From positions 404,302,245-404,366,244 of the forward strand of contig NC_056738.1 in the NCBI RefSeq assembly GCF_019279795.1: a stretch of 64,000 nucleotides of DNA, in the 5' to 3' direction. Position 1 is the stretch's first letter; every line of letters starts with the position of its first letter. The position numbers and the translations under genes are program-made. Shown in pieces: positions 34,441 to 45,754 of the stretch. A model generated the notes under the pieces. It made no database searches. It saw nothing but the letters and a program-made list of their open reading frames with translations, and was not told the DNA's origin. This stretch comes from Protopterus annectens (lineage: Eukaryota > Chordata > Ceratodontiformes > Protopteridae).

Positions 34441-35700
34441 ACATATAAAGCAAATTCATGGTATTAGTACAGTCATGGAAGGGAACTGAAACAAAAAGTA
34501 GTATTAAATAATCTGTGCAAAACATAGGTTTACAACATTTTTGTGAAAAAGTAGACTAGGAAGTGACAAGAAGGATGCTAACGAGGCATTTGAGAAATTA
34601 CATATATAAGTAATAGTGGTTATATTAAAGTTTTACTATAAAGACTTGAGTTGATTATCAGTATAGTCCTGTAGGATAAAATAGTCAGAAGGGTGTGAGC
34701 AATGACAGAGCTAACTGGTTTTGCAGGATGCGATAAGTCCTATGTTAAAGCTAATTAACTGTAATCTGTCTCAATGAAAGAGGGAGGTTATTCCATAATT
34801 TAGAGATGTGAGTAGAGAACAGGGATTCCCGAAAGGAGTTAATGAGCTTTATGGGTAAAGGCAGGGTTGTAAGTTTTTCATCTAAGATGTCTATGTGGTC
34901 TATACTACTGAATGAGAGTAGTAAGTTATGAACATTTATATAGTTGGTAGAGTATCTTATATGAGATAGGTTTAGTTGAGAAAGGCTAAGACAGTGGGGG
35001 AGCTCAGTCTAGTAGAGTTGCTTGAATGCTATACAGTGATAGTTTTTTTTGGTACGGTAGCTGCAAACATAGTTATTTTATTGTAGCATTGCTCAATTTT
35101 TAATATTTGTGAAGTCTATAGGTGGGAGAAGATGGGGAAGCATAGATAAAGGAAGGTAACGGATAGGTGACTGCAGTGGTTAAGTGGACATGATCAGTTA
35201 GGGTTTGGCTCTGTGAAGGAAGTCTAATTCTTGGTGAGTTTTTTAATAGCTTGTTGGAAATGGGCATCAAATTTCAAATTATCGGCTGTTACAGCTCCTA
35301 GCTGTTTTGCACATGTATTGTAGTATTGTTTGAAGAGGTGATAGTGAAAGTGGTTTTGTCACCTGAGCTAGGTTTGGAAGTGAAAAAAAAAAAAGCAGTT
35401 GAGTCATTTTTGCATTAAGTAGCAGCTGAGATTGCTGTAACTATGTCTCAACTGAAGGAAAAAAAAAAGATTCTTTGGTGATAAACTGTAGTTCTAGTAG
35501 TGGGGCTGGTGCTGAGAGAATAAGGGCTGAATCACCTGTATATTGAATTAGGGGTGCATTTTTGGAACATGCACATTCACAGCTGTAATAACAGTGATAA
35601 TGATAGTGTCTGATGACATGGTGAGGCTGACTAAACTGTAAATTGTAATTTAAAGGGGCCACTCAGTATTTCATGGCAGACTTAATTTAAGTAAAAACAA

Positions 35701-36377
35701 AAATCAGTATTTTCTAGGAAATATCAGACAGTTGTGAGTTATGCATTGAAACAGAATGCACTTCAAAAATAATTACAGTTGAGAGATCTGCACCCCAGAC
35801 AGCGTACGTCTCTGGACAGTATACTGTAAAGACAATTAACACTCCTGAAATGAGACTTATTCTGAACAACACATTTAACTAAATGTATAATGTCAAACCA
35901 TAATAAATAAAGTAGGGCTTTTTATTTAATTTCTAACACATCTAGTTAATCAATATAGATAAATATTTTAAGTGTACCTTATGGCATCCCCTTGTTAGTA
36001 TAATAAGGTTTGTTTTAATATGCACATTCTGAAGAATGTAGTATTTATCTGTGATGTATGACACTATTTGCTTATTGCTATTCTAACTGTTTTGTCACAC
36101 ACAAAAAAAACTCAGGCATTTTAGGAGGGAAGACATACAGCAAATATGTGAACCAAAATCATGGACAGCTGAAAGAACTGCTGCTAGAAACCTTAAGCAA
36201 TGTATTCAGGGTTAAGCTACCTCAAAAATAAAACTTTCCCAAGATGCTGCTCTTGCCCCCCCCCCACACACACACACCTTCTCAGTCCAGTAACGCACTG
36301 CTCCAATTTGCCTCTCCATTTTTCTCTATCACAACAGTTTCTGGCAGGCTGGGTTGTTCCAGATCATCTTTGACAGT
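35701..36377. other. no gene; short C/CA run
   Basis: AT-rich with a (C)10(CA)n run at 36,258-36,278. No element ends were recognised. Confidence 0.4.
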
Positions 36378-37059
36378 CTGAGGAAAACATTTCTGATTCA
36401 GGCGCCTAGGCAGTGAGACATTTCCCTGTGGTATATTTGGCTAGGGACACATGGTTGAAGTGACATTCAGCTGCAGAGAAACATGGCTGTTTGCAAATTC
36501 CCTGTGGGCAAAGAGAAGCACACATTGCCATGCTCACAGCTTAAATAACCAAATGCATGGAGGCAGAAGAAGTAATGAGTGTTGTGCTCGGTGTGCAGTA
36601 CATACTTAGTAACTACAACATATAGAAGTGTACTACAGCATGGAGGAAATCATGCAGGCTACTGTAGTCACAGTTATGCTCCAGTATGCATTTTAGGTAA
36701 TGTTCCCTAGATATTGTGAAGGGAGTAGAAGTCCACACACACCGATTATAAAGGGACTGCCCACTGTGCACTGCATTTTTACTGCTACTAACATGCCGTC
36801 TGGCCAGTCTGCTGCTGATGTCTGCCATACTGCCTGCTGTCTCATGTTCCCTTAGGGACCATGGACATTGTTTTCCCCCTGTGCATTTGGTTATTGAGGT
36901 TGTGGGCATGGCAACACATTCTTCTCTTTGCCCAAGGGAATTTGCAAACAACCATTTTTCTCTACACCTGACTGCCACTTCAGCCATGTGTCCCCAGTCA
37001 AATGTACCACAGGGAAATGTCTCACTGCCTAGGTGCCTGAACCCAAACATTTCTCTGAG
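36378..37059. mobile_element. fold-back element with ~165-180-bp inverted arms
   Basis: The left arm (36,378-36,560) and right arm (36,877-37,059) are inverted repeats. Shared blocks include caggcgcctaggcagtgaga, catttccctgtggta, tttgcaaattccc and ataaccaaatgca. The central loop (~310 bp) is unrelated. Arms are roughly 80-85% alike by eye. A 145-codon reverse frame crosses the element but is probably chance. No TSD was fixed, so the transposon class is open. Confidence 0.65.
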
Positions 37060-39268
37060 TGAGCCTGCTGATTTCAGTTTTATTTATTGCTATTTGTTTA
37101 CTGGGATAGTGCACTTTTTCAGCAGAAGCTTGGGAAGAAATGCTCCATTATACAGACATAATGGCCACCATTTGCATTGTTTCATCATTTACAGTTCCAT
37201 TCATTAGCAACAGTTCCATTATTCAGATAGCATTGACATCAATTACATCATTTACAAATAGTTTCAACTAAAAATAACAGTTATATGGGTTGTATACAAA
37301 TATTTGTTTAAGATAAAGAGTTAAAGCAGCCCAAAGAAATGAAGGATAGGAGGAGGCATAAGGAAGATAAGGATATGAGATGATACAGGAGGGTCTAGCT
37401 GTGATAATAATATGTTACATTTCATGCAGCAGAGAATTATGTTAGGAATTCATATAGCTATAGTAATACCAGTTTAATCAGGGCTGGTGCAGGCACAGAG
37501 ACATTTATCTAGCAGGTGCTGCTTCAGTTGACATTTAGCCTTTCAGACTGCAGACTGTTCTTAAGTGTGTGTGTGTGTGTGGGGGGGGGAGGGTATTGTA
37601 CTCCATCCAGCTATTAGCAATGCAAGGGGAATACAGGGAGCATCCTGCGTTGTTGTGGGTTTAATTGTGGAGCATAATAATTGTTCAGTAGAGAACAGAG
37701 GTCTCTTTGTAGTATTAGGTTGAATGATGGAGTGAAAAGTTGGGAATTTTTCAGGGTTGTGCAGTAGTTTGAGGGTTGTAATTAATTGTAAATACAGCAA
37801 AGAATTATTTAGTTTGTGCCAGTTGAATTGTTTTAGAGAGAAGCAGTAATTTGATCTATTTTATTTGTTGGTTGCAATTTGGGTTACTTTATTGTAACAT
37901 TGGAACTGAGGTTGGTTAGGACAGGAAAGGCATATAATAGGGTGGAGAGAAGAAAAGAAGTGTTTATGTTTTTTCTTCTTTATGGTTTGCTGAAGGTGGA
38001 GATCAAATGTCAAGTTGTCATCTATAATCATATCTAGTAGTTTGGTGTGGGATACCAGTTCTATATTGGTTTTATTGGATGACAGTATATTAAAGGTAGT
38101 TTTTTTGGTAGGAGAGAGAATTAGGGTGAATAGTAGTAGTTTAGTTTTTATTTGGATTCAGAAGGAATTGTGAGTTGTTGAGCCAAGCTTCTATGGAGGA
38201 GAAGGATTTCTGGGCGAGCATTTCTAGTATGGGTAGTGTATTAGTAACAGAAATTGGAGTGGAGTCATTGGCATATTGCACTATGGTGGTGTGAAGGCTG
38301 CCATCAACCTAGCCAGACAGAATTTTATAGCTAATTCTGTCATTCGTAAATATTAATGTAAGCCACAGGCTTGTTGTCTTAAATGGAAAAAATAGTGTTA
38401 CATGTGGAACTGAAAAAAAAAATGTAACAACAGTGCACTCTGCTATAAGGAAGCTAAGTCAAGCATTTTATGACTGTCTTTGATCTTTAAAGTTGCCTCC
38501 AGCTAGTCTAGATGAAGGAATTCTTGCTATTGTTTTAAGGCCAGAGTTAATGGCCAGAATTTGCATGTATAAATGTCCTTTATTGCTCTGGATTTTGCCC
38601 AGAGGTGAAGAATGTAAATGTAGTTTCTGTTAGCCTGGGAACCCAGGGAAATGTGAAGAATGATGTAATGTGAACCAGGAATGTGATTTTAAAAACAGAG
38701 AGAATCAGAGAGCATTAAGCAGTTTTGTCTTGACCATCCAACTCAGCACTGCCTTTGCTCTATATGTAAGTTTATCTTACACTTGTGTTTTCTCTTAGAA
38801 ATAGCTAGAAACTAGAAAGATTAGACTGTGTTTTTCTGTGATGTCAGAACTATACTACTGAATTATTTTAAGTATTTCTCTGTGATCTCTGAACTCTTGA
38901 CTAGCACTGTGCAGTAAAAAGTATTGTCTTGTATTTTTAATTATTTATTATTAGATATTTTTAAACCCTTTTAACTGTGGCTGTTTTGTGTAGAGATAAG
39001 TTAAGCTCTAAGAGTACATTGCATGTATATAGTGATCCTATACCAAGTCACTCTAATAAACCTTGACTGTTTAGTTATACTACCAATTGGATAATAATAT
39101 TGCACAGTAATAATTGGACATCCTTTTAAGGGCCTTTGATTAGCTGATAAATATTAGCTGGGTGGTGGCAGTAATTTCTACCATATTGTCTGGGTAAAAG
39201 GGGCACAGCTGGAGAACCTGTGCCATCCTTTCCCAGGTGTGTCTGTGTGGTTGTATAAACGTATCTCA

Positions 39269-39270
<2 letters not shown>

Positions 39271-39331
<61 letters not shown>
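39271..39331. repeat. (GT)n microsatellite in 5' LTR
   Basis: About 30 GT units. The 3' LTR has about 12 at the matching place (45,452-45,475), so the tract has changed length since insertion. Confidence 0.97.
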
Positions 39332-39333
<2 letters not shown>

Positions 39334-39582
39334 CTACTTGGGCAGGGACACAAAGCACTGGTTGGGCAGAGAGGGTGCTGGAGATTTTAGCTTGCCCACT
39401 AGGCTGAGATCTGGACCCTATAGTTGTGCCAGTGGGGAGTCTTATTGGGGACCTGGAGAGCAAGGGAGCGACCAGCCCCAGATTGACTGTGATCTCTGTG
39501 TGCTCTTAAGGGAAATTGCACTTTACTGTGTGTATTTGTTATCCTTTCCTCCTATATGAGACGTCCCTCACTGGTGTTAGTG

Positions 39583-39969
39583 GGGTCTATGTTATAACAG
39601 TCAATGATCAAAAGATCAAACATTGTTATATCGACAACAAAAAAACGAAAACAAAAAAGAGCGAACAGCCAGAACAGCGGATTTTTTCCTAGGGAAAAAA
39701 TTCACTGTTCTCAAAAAAACAAAACAACCCCCCCCCTACTAAACACTATTTTAAGTGGTGGGGGCTTTGCCCCCCCCCCACTTAAATATATCAACTTCAA
39801 GATCACACTACAGTGCCGAAACTGGCCAAGTGATGGAAGCGGCCAAGCGACTTCTTTCCCAGGGAAAGAATTTGCTTAAAATCTGCTTCGTCATTTTGCA
39901 TTTTCAACATTTACAGTTCGACGAAAACGCATTCAACATAATGCGTCTTCGTTCTTCTGACAGGGACCC
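39583..39969. mobile_element. 387-bp non-autonomous hAT-like element with exact 8-bp TSD
   Basis: The 3' LTR gives the empty site (ggtgttagtggtgag). Here tgttagtg is repeated at 39,575-39,582 and 39,970-39,977. Ends are GGGTCTATGTT and, inverted, GGGTCCCTGTC (8 of 11 match). Inside are a palindrome ttaagtggtggggg/ccccccacttaa, a tgatcaaaagatca palindrome and related cctaggga/tcccaggga blocks. It has no transposase. The terminus and size resemble the fold-back element at 24,829. Confidence 0.85.
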
Positions 39970-40033
39970 TGTTAGTGGTGAGGATTGAGGCTCCTTGATT
40001 ACTGGGCCAGGGCACGGGCATCACATATTAATT

Positions 40034-40052
40034 GTTTGGCAGTGGTGGGATA
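40034..40052 (+). promoter_or_regulatory. putative primer binding site, tRNA-Leu-like
   Basis: tttggcagtggtgggat, about 9 bp after the LTR end, resembles the complement of a tRNA-Leu 3' end (TGG-TGGCAG-GGTGGG pattern). The spacing is longer than usual, and the assignment is from memory. Confidence 0.35.
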
Positions 40053-40250
40053 TCCACACCACATATTAATTGGTTGGCAAATACTAATTGGCTTGTAGTG
40101 GTGTGGGTAGAGTGAATTCCTGTAGCTTGTGTACAGTGAGCTTTGAAGGTGTTTTGTACTCTAAATCAGCCATGCAGTGAATACTCAGAGTTCAGATCAT
40201 AACTGTTTTATTTCTTTTGTTAGCTTATTTAGTCAGGGTGAGCAGGCAGC

Positions 40251-41066
40251 ATGTCAGCAGAGGAGTATGGAAAGCTGACAAGGAGCCAGCTGGTGGGGAT
40301 GTGCCAGGCTAGGGGACTGGTGCATGGAAACCTGATTAAGGCAGACCTGATTGCAGCCTTAGTTACAGCTGCTTCAGAAAACAGCAACCAGGAGGACAAT
40401 CAGACTGGCAGTGGAGATATAATACCCTCAGAGAATGGACAGCTCAACCTTTCTGCAGAGAACTTAAAAATCCATCTGGAGCTAAAAAGACTTGAATTGG
40501 AGGCCAGGCATTTGGAGATAGAAGCCAAGGAAAAGGAGCAGCAGAGGAGGCATGAGAGGGAAATGCTGACTCTTCACCAGAGTCATGGAGGTAATGGGAA
40601 AGGGAGTAACTGGAACCCAGAAGCACAAAAGGTCAGTAAATTTCTTCCGCAAGTTAAAGAGGAGGATAATTTTGATAGTTTCATTCATATGTTTGAGAGG
40701 GTATGCAAACAGTATAGTGTTGACCAAAGGCTCTGGGTACGGTTCCTGACCCACTTACTCCATGGTAAAGCTGTAACTGTTTTGTCAGAAATGTCTGACA
40801 TTGCATGTTTTGATTATACTGCTATTAAAAATCACTTGTTAGAATTGTTTAAGCTAACACCTGAAACATATAGGAAAAAGTTTTGTGAGCATAGACGCAA
40901 GGCAGATGAAAGTGTGTGTGAATATGTTGCTGAACTTGGCACTTATTTCCATAGGTGGGCGAGTGGATGTCAGGTCACCACTTTTGAATGGCTGGCAGAC
41001 CTTTTGGTGAGGGAACAAGCCCTTAGCACTTTGCCTGAGGACATGATGATCTGGTTAGCTGATTGA
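40251..41066 (+). CDS. Gag (capsid) with SCAN-like C-terminus
   Basis: 271 codons from an ATG 225 bp after the 5' LTR, ending at TGA 41,064-41,066. Residues 7-40 (LTRSQLVGMCQARGL...KADLIAAL) look like a SAP-type helix-extended-helix. Residues 70-110 are a charged coiled coil (LELKRLELEARHLEIEAKEK). Residues 135-200 are capsid-like (FIHMFERVCKQ, LTHLLHGKAVTVLSEM). Residues 205-271 have YRKKFCEHRRKADESVCEYV and LADLLVREQALSTLPEDM, close to the SCAN pattern LL.LEQFL..LPE. It would form the particle shell. The frame ends soon after SCAN, and the zinc-knuckle part lies in a shifted frame at about 41,265. Confidence 0.8.
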   Translation: MSAEEYGKLTRSQLVGMCQARGLVHGNLIKADLIAALVTAASENSNQEDNQTGSGDIIPSENGQLNLSAENLKIHLELKRLELEARHLEIEAKEKEQQRRHEREMLTLHQSHGGNGKGSNWNPEAQKVSKFLPQVKEEDNFDSFIHMFERVCKQYSVDQRLWVRFLTHLLHGKAVTVLSEMSDIACFDYTAIKNHLLELFKLTPETYRKKFCEHRRKADESVCEYVAELGTYFHRWASGCQVTTFEWLADLLVREQALSTLPEDMMIWLAD

Positions 41067-41229
41067 CAATGTGCTATTTCAGATGAGTTGGGGAAGAAGG
41101 GAGACCTACACCTGGCAAACAGGGCAGCCCTGCACAGAAGTGGACCCCCAGTACTGCTCATGGGTCTAAAGGAACCCATGGTGGGCAGCATAGACTGCCC
41201 CAACTGAATCTGCCAATTGCAGGGGAAGC

Positions 41230-41470
41230 CACTAGTCCAGGTACATGTCCAGGAGCTAGGGTTAAATGTTTTGAATGCAACCAGTGGCATACAGGTGTCA
41301 ACGGAGGCAAGGTTGGGAACAAAAGGTGAGGGAGCCAGTAAGTGGGAAAGACAAAATGCCAATAGTAGGTTGTCATGAGACAACAGGGGTACCAAACTAC
41401 CATCCTGCAGATATCCTGATAGGGAAGGATTTGGATGAAGCAGTACCATGTGCTTATGCAGTTACATGCA
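41230..41470 (+). pseudogene. zinc-knuckle remnant and protease C-terminal part
   Basis: CFECNQWHTGV near 41,270 looks like a worn CCHC knuckle (C-x2-C kept). In the +1 frame VPNYHPADILIGKDL (41,391-41,433) matches the last strand of gypsy proteases (LIG-DL). The catalytic DSG-type triplet was not seen. Stops and frame changes occur throughout. Confidence 0.5.
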
Positions 41471-41661
41471 GTCAGGCTTGGAGACCAGCAGATAAGTCTG
41501 GTAGCCTGGGGGAGACCCAGACAGACTACATACTTGCAGCCAGAACTGGTGAGGTGGTTACTTCAGGAAGGGAGTTACCCTGTAGCAGTGAGACTGATGG
41601 TGAGCCACAGCTGCTTGGAGGTACTGATGGTCCCTTGGACAGAGTAACTGCAAAGGTATAG

Positions 41662-42970
41662 GTGAGTAGTAGTACCCAGGCTGACAGTAAGGCACCACTG
41701 TCAGAGGATGCCAGACTTCCTGTGGAAGGGAAGCTGGGAAGGGTCACAATGAGAGAGTTGAGACAGGCTCAGCTCTCAGACCCTACATTGCATGGCCTGA
41801 GGCACATAGCTAGGGAAACACCTGATTCTCAAGGGAAGGGGGAATCTGTATACTGGGACAATGTGTTACTATACAGAGAGTGGACCCCTGAGGGAGGGCT
41901 AGAAGATGACAGTAGTTGGTAGTGCCTAGAGCCTACCGGCTGGCCTTTCTAGCCATAGCCCATGATATTCCCTTTGCAGGTCATATGGGCATAAAAAGTA
42001 CAAAGAGGCATATTATGCAGAACTTCTATTGGCCTGGAATTTCCAGAGGTGTAACAGGGTACTGCAGGATGTGTGAGCAATGCCAAAAGGTAGGCAAGGC
42101 AGGAGACAAGGTGAGAGCTCCTTTAACGCCTTTGCCTGTGACTGAGAGCCATTTCACAGGGTAGCTATGGATATTGTGGGTCCTCTGAGTACCCCAAGTT
42201 CCACAGGGAAAAAGTATATCCTAGTGGTAGTGGAGTATGCTACACGATACCCTGAGGCAGTGGCTTTGTCCTCCATTGAGGCAGAGAAGGTGGAAATGCT
42301 TTGTTAGAGATTTTCAGCATGGTAAGTTTCCCAAAAGAAATACTGACTGACAGAGGTGCCAATTTCATGTCAGACCTGTTGACTTGTCTGTGGAAGTCCT
42401 GTGGAGTGAAGCACTTGAAGACCGCCCCCTACCATCCCCAGACTAATGGTCTTGTTGAGAGGTTAAACTCTACAATCAAGTCCATGCTACAGGCATTTGC
42501 AGATCAGTTTAAGAGGGAGTGGGACAAATATTTGCCCCATCTGTTATTTGTGTACAGAGAGGTTCCCCAGGAATCCACAGGTTTTTCACCCTTTGAATTG
42601 CTGTATGGGCATAGGGTGAGGGGATCTCTAGATTTAATTTGAGATGAGTGGGAAAGGTGAGTGCGAGTCTCACAAGGAGTCTGTTGTGGCATACATCCTA
42701 ACCCTCAGGACAAGGCTCAGGAAACTCATGGGCTAGGCCCAGGAGAACCTGGCAGAAGCACAACAACAGAAAAAGGTGTGGTATGACAAGAATGCTTGAG
42801 ATAGACAGTATGCTGTGGGGCAGCAGGCAATGGTTCTCATCCCTGTCAGACACAACAAGCTGCAAGCAGCTTGGGAGGGACCCTACAAGGTGGTAAGAAA
42901 GGTAAGTGATGTTAATTACATGGTTGTTAGGCAGAAGGCAGGGGCACAAATTGTACCATGTTAACATAAT
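41662..42970 (+). pseudogene. integrase (HHCC, DDE core, GPY/F-like end)
   Basis: The N-terminal linker MRELRQAQLSDPTLHGL and VYWDNVLLYREW lead to the zinc domain H...H...CRMCEQC (41,960-42,095). The core has AMDIVGPL (first Asp, near 42,170), ILTDRGANF (second Asp, near 42,340) and NGLVERLN (Glu, near 42,455), so the DDE triad is kept. The C-terminus AWEGPYKVVRKVSDVNY (near 42,870) is the GPY/F module. Stops and shifts near 41,920, 42,160, 42,305 and 42,640 break it. It follows the protease tail after only about 200 bp, with no room for RT-RNase H between. Confidence 0.82.
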
Positions 42971-43399
42971 GAAACCATACCATGATAGGGAGGCCCTTGT
43001 GCTGAGCATTTGCAGTAGATTGCAGGAGGCATCTGAAGGAGATCTGGCAACCTGCTCCTAGCTCAGGGGTTCGAGACACCTGAGCAGTGTTGCAGAGTCC
43101 TGCTAGACGCCAGGTTCGAAATCTGAGCAGTGCTGCAGGGTGAGCAATGTTGCAGGAATTGTTACCATCTAGAAAACGGGGGTAGGGCAAGCCCCTTATA
43201 GGCTCTGAGGGAGGGTGCAACAGGAGTTGGAGGGGGAGGAAGCCTATTAGGCCAAAAGTCCCTTGGTCTGGGAGCAGACAGTGCCTCCAGTGGTGAAGAA
43301 AGACAAGTTAAGGTTCTGGGTGTGTGCAGTGTGAAAAAGTCACAGGACACACAGAGTCAGATGCTTGCTCTCTACCAGGACAACTGAAAGCCTAGAGCA

Positions 43400-44280
43400 G
43401 CTGGGCTTTACATAAGTGCTCCATACTTAGCTGGATCTTAGCCCGTGGCAGGTGCAGGCAGGTGCCCTTGACTCCCAATGCCTGACAAGAGCCCTTTGGC
43501 CTTTGTGATTCCCTTAAGCCCCCCAATGCAATGATGCCTTGATCAATGCCCTAGGAAGGCTGGTAGCTCCCCTTCTTGCCAGGCAGGATGGTTTACCCTT
43601 GCTTGGTTTACCCTCATTGCCATCTACAGATATTACTGGCCAGATTGCTCTGCCACAGCAGAGGCACTGCTGGGCAGCCAGGGCAGGACTGGGTGTCAGC
43701 AGGGCTGAGCCATTAAGCCCTAGAAACCCAGCAAATGTCTATTGGCAGGGTTGACTAGCACATGGATAGGAGAGAGGGAGGCCTGGTAAGGCTATAACCT
43801 GCCCAAAGAAGCTGTATCTAACATGCCTGCGTGAAAAGATGTGGAAAGCAGGTGATGCCATTTAGGGGACATAGGAGTGCTAGTAGGGCCCTCCAGTTAT
43901 ACACACATACTATCCTCCCACAGACCTGACAAGAAGGAAGCCAACAGAGAACAGGAGTGCCAAAGGAGGAACAGGGCAAGCAGTGCATGAGCAGCATAGA
44001 AGAGGATTGGGAGCCCCCTGTGGTAAAAGCCAACCCTATGTAAAGACATCATGTGTTGTGTATGGGTGGGCTTCAGAAGGAGGGGGCAGGGGCTGTACTC
44101 TGGAAAGATTTCTTCAGAGGGAGAACACCCACCCAGTGGTTTATCTCAGTTGTAGGCTCCACCAGGGAGAAATGCTAGAAAGGATGCCAGGAATCTGTAG
44201 CCAAGATGTGGGCACTGCAGGTAAGCAATTGTCTGTATGGAAGAAAATTCACTGTCTTATGACAGAAACAACCCCAAAAT
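43400..44280 (+). pseudogene. RT and RNase H remnants downstream of integrase
   Basis: Decayed coding remains in changing frames. PFGLC followed by PPNAM at 43,492-43,530 fits RT block PFGL-NAP. IAIYRYYWPDCSATAEALL at 43,616-43,672 fits the RT connection usually written GYYRRF.P..S..A.PL. THPVVYLSCRL near 44,130 fits the RNase H block HPV-YLSR-L. The YxDD segment between the first two is missing. Their position after integrase is the reason for the Gmr1-like call. Confidence 0.5.
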
Positions 44281-44598
44281 GAAGAGCCAGCCAGCCTGCA
44301 GCAAAATGCCCTGTTGCTAAGATGGAAAATGGGGTTGCACAATATCGCAATGGGCAGCACCACAGTGGGACAGATGGCAGCCAAACAGAATGGAGCTCAA
44401 CGGTATGCTCAAGAGGAGCCGAACTCCTCTCAAGAGTCAACTCCCTCACTAGCAGCGTTCTTCAGGGTCTGTGAAAAAAGCCAGCTGAGTTCATGGAGGT
44501 GATTAGGCATAATTCTGAGATTTATATAAATTTTATATATTATCATATATAAATATGTAAGCCAATAACAAAAAAAAAAAACAAAAAAAAAATTAAAA
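44281..44598. other. gypsy 3' non-coding region with A-rich tract
   Basis: No coding signal after the RNase H remnant. An A-rich run (44,570-44,597) directly precedes the 3' LTR and could be a worn polypurine tract. Confidence 0.4.
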
Positions 44599-45754
44599 TG
44601 TACTGAAAAATGTAACATCAGTGCACTCTGCTGTAAAGGAAGGCTGCACAAAGCTTTTTATGACTGTCTTTGCTAAGCATTTTATGACTGTCTCAGTCTA
44701 GATGAAGGATAATTCTTGCTATTTAATGAAAGCCAATTTTTGCCAGAATTTGCATGATTATATGTCCTTTATTCCTTTAGGTGCTCTGTTTCTGTTTCTT
44801 AAATGAAGTGAAAAATGTGTTAGAGGATGCCTGGGAAAAGTGTGAAGAATGATGAAACGTGAAATATGACCATGAAAACGGAGAGGATTAAAAGCGAGGA
44901 GGATCAGAGCTTATTAAGCAGTTCTTCAAAGCACTGCTCTTGCTCTTGCTATGTGCTCTATAGTTTATCTTCTTGTGTTTTCTCTTAGAAATATAGAAAC
45001 TAGAGAAACTAGAAAAGTGTTTTTTTTGATGTTTCTGTGATAGATTATACTAGAATTATTCTATTATTTCTCTCTGTCGCTGCTGCTCTTGACTATGTGT
45101 AGTAAAAAGTATTGTGTGTGGTTTTAATTATTACTATTTTTTATTATTTTTTTTTTTGTTACTGTTTGCTGTTTTGTGTAGAGATAAGTTAGTACATCAG
45201 TACATCAGTGATATATAGTGAAGTCCTGTACACCTAATAATATTTGACTGTTTTAGTTATACAATACCAATTGATAAATAAATTTTGCATTATGACATCC
45301 TTTCTTTTTTAGGCCTTTTTTTGAGTGATAAATAAATGGTGGGTGTGGTGAGTTCTTTTTTTCATATAGTCTGTGTAAAAGGGGCACAGCTGGAGAACTT
45401 GTGCCAGCCTTTCCCAGGACTGTCTGTGTGGTTGTATAAACTTATCTCAAAGTGTGTGTGTGTGTGTGTGTGTGTCAGTTACTTGGGCAGGGAAAAGAAG
45501 CACTAGTTGGACAGAGAGGGTGCTGGAGGTTTTAGCTTGCCCACTAGGCTGAGATCAGGACCCTATAGTTGTGCCAGCGAGGAGTCTTATTGGGGACCTG
45601 GAGAGCAAGGGAGTGACCAGCTCCAGACTGACTGTGATCTTGCACTTTACTGTGTGTATTTGCTATTCTTTCCTCCTATATGAAACGCCCCTTACTGGTG
45701 TTAGTGGTGAGCATTGAGACTCCTTGATTGCTGGGCCAGGGCACGGGCGTCACA
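44599..45754 (+). repeat. 3' LTR of the gypsy element
   Basis: Matches 38,403-40,025 with several deletions, a shorter GT tract (45,452-45,475) and no hAT-like insert. It ends gggccagggcacgggcgtcaca. Confidence 0.85.

Larger units (their letters stand above)
33846..35700 (-). pseudogene. LINE-C (unclassified LINE) copy 1, 3' half
   Basis: Reverse-strand LINE with an (ATT)n-type tail at 33,846-33,866 and a 3' UTR block shared with 37,080 and 51,640. The C-terminal coding end LINSFRESLFSTHISKLWNNLPLSLRQ lies near 34,860-34,750 (shown shortened to its pattern ISKLWNNLPLSLR). The RT active-site region near 35,560 reads QYTGDSALILSA, that is Y-T-G-D for YADD. Two SINEs (34,066-34,440) interrupt it. 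The wording fits APE-type LINEs of the CR1/L2/Jockey range, but I cannot fix the clade. Confidence 0.6.
38403..40025 (+). repeat. 5' LTR of the gypsy element
   Basis: Aligned with 44,599-45,754. Shared landmarks are actgaaaaa...tgtaac near the start, gtgcactctgct, ttatgactgtc, aaaggggcacagctggagaa, a GT repeat, gcttgcccactaggctgaga and gggccagggcacgggc...tcaca at the end. It begins TGT and ends ACA. It is longer than the 3' LTR because of the 387-bp insertion at 39,583 and a longer GT tract. Confidence 0.85.
38403..45754 (+). mobile_element. Ty3/gypsy LTR retrotransposon, Gmr1-like order, defective
   Basis: Two LTRs flank Gag, protease tail, integrase, then RT and RNase H remnants. Integrase lying before RT is the hallmark of Gmr1-like gypsy elements, and the SCAN-like end of Gag agrees with the published link between SCAN and Gmr1-like capsids. 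It is inserted in LINE-C copy 2. TSDs could not be fixed because LTR edges are worn. Many stops, with 1.2- to 1.6-kb LTRs differing by indels, so it is an old insertion. Confidence 0.8.

Noticed and set aside
36613-37050. 145-codon reverse frame
   Set aside because: It lies across the arms and loop of a fold-back element and has no recognisable domain, so chance is more likely.
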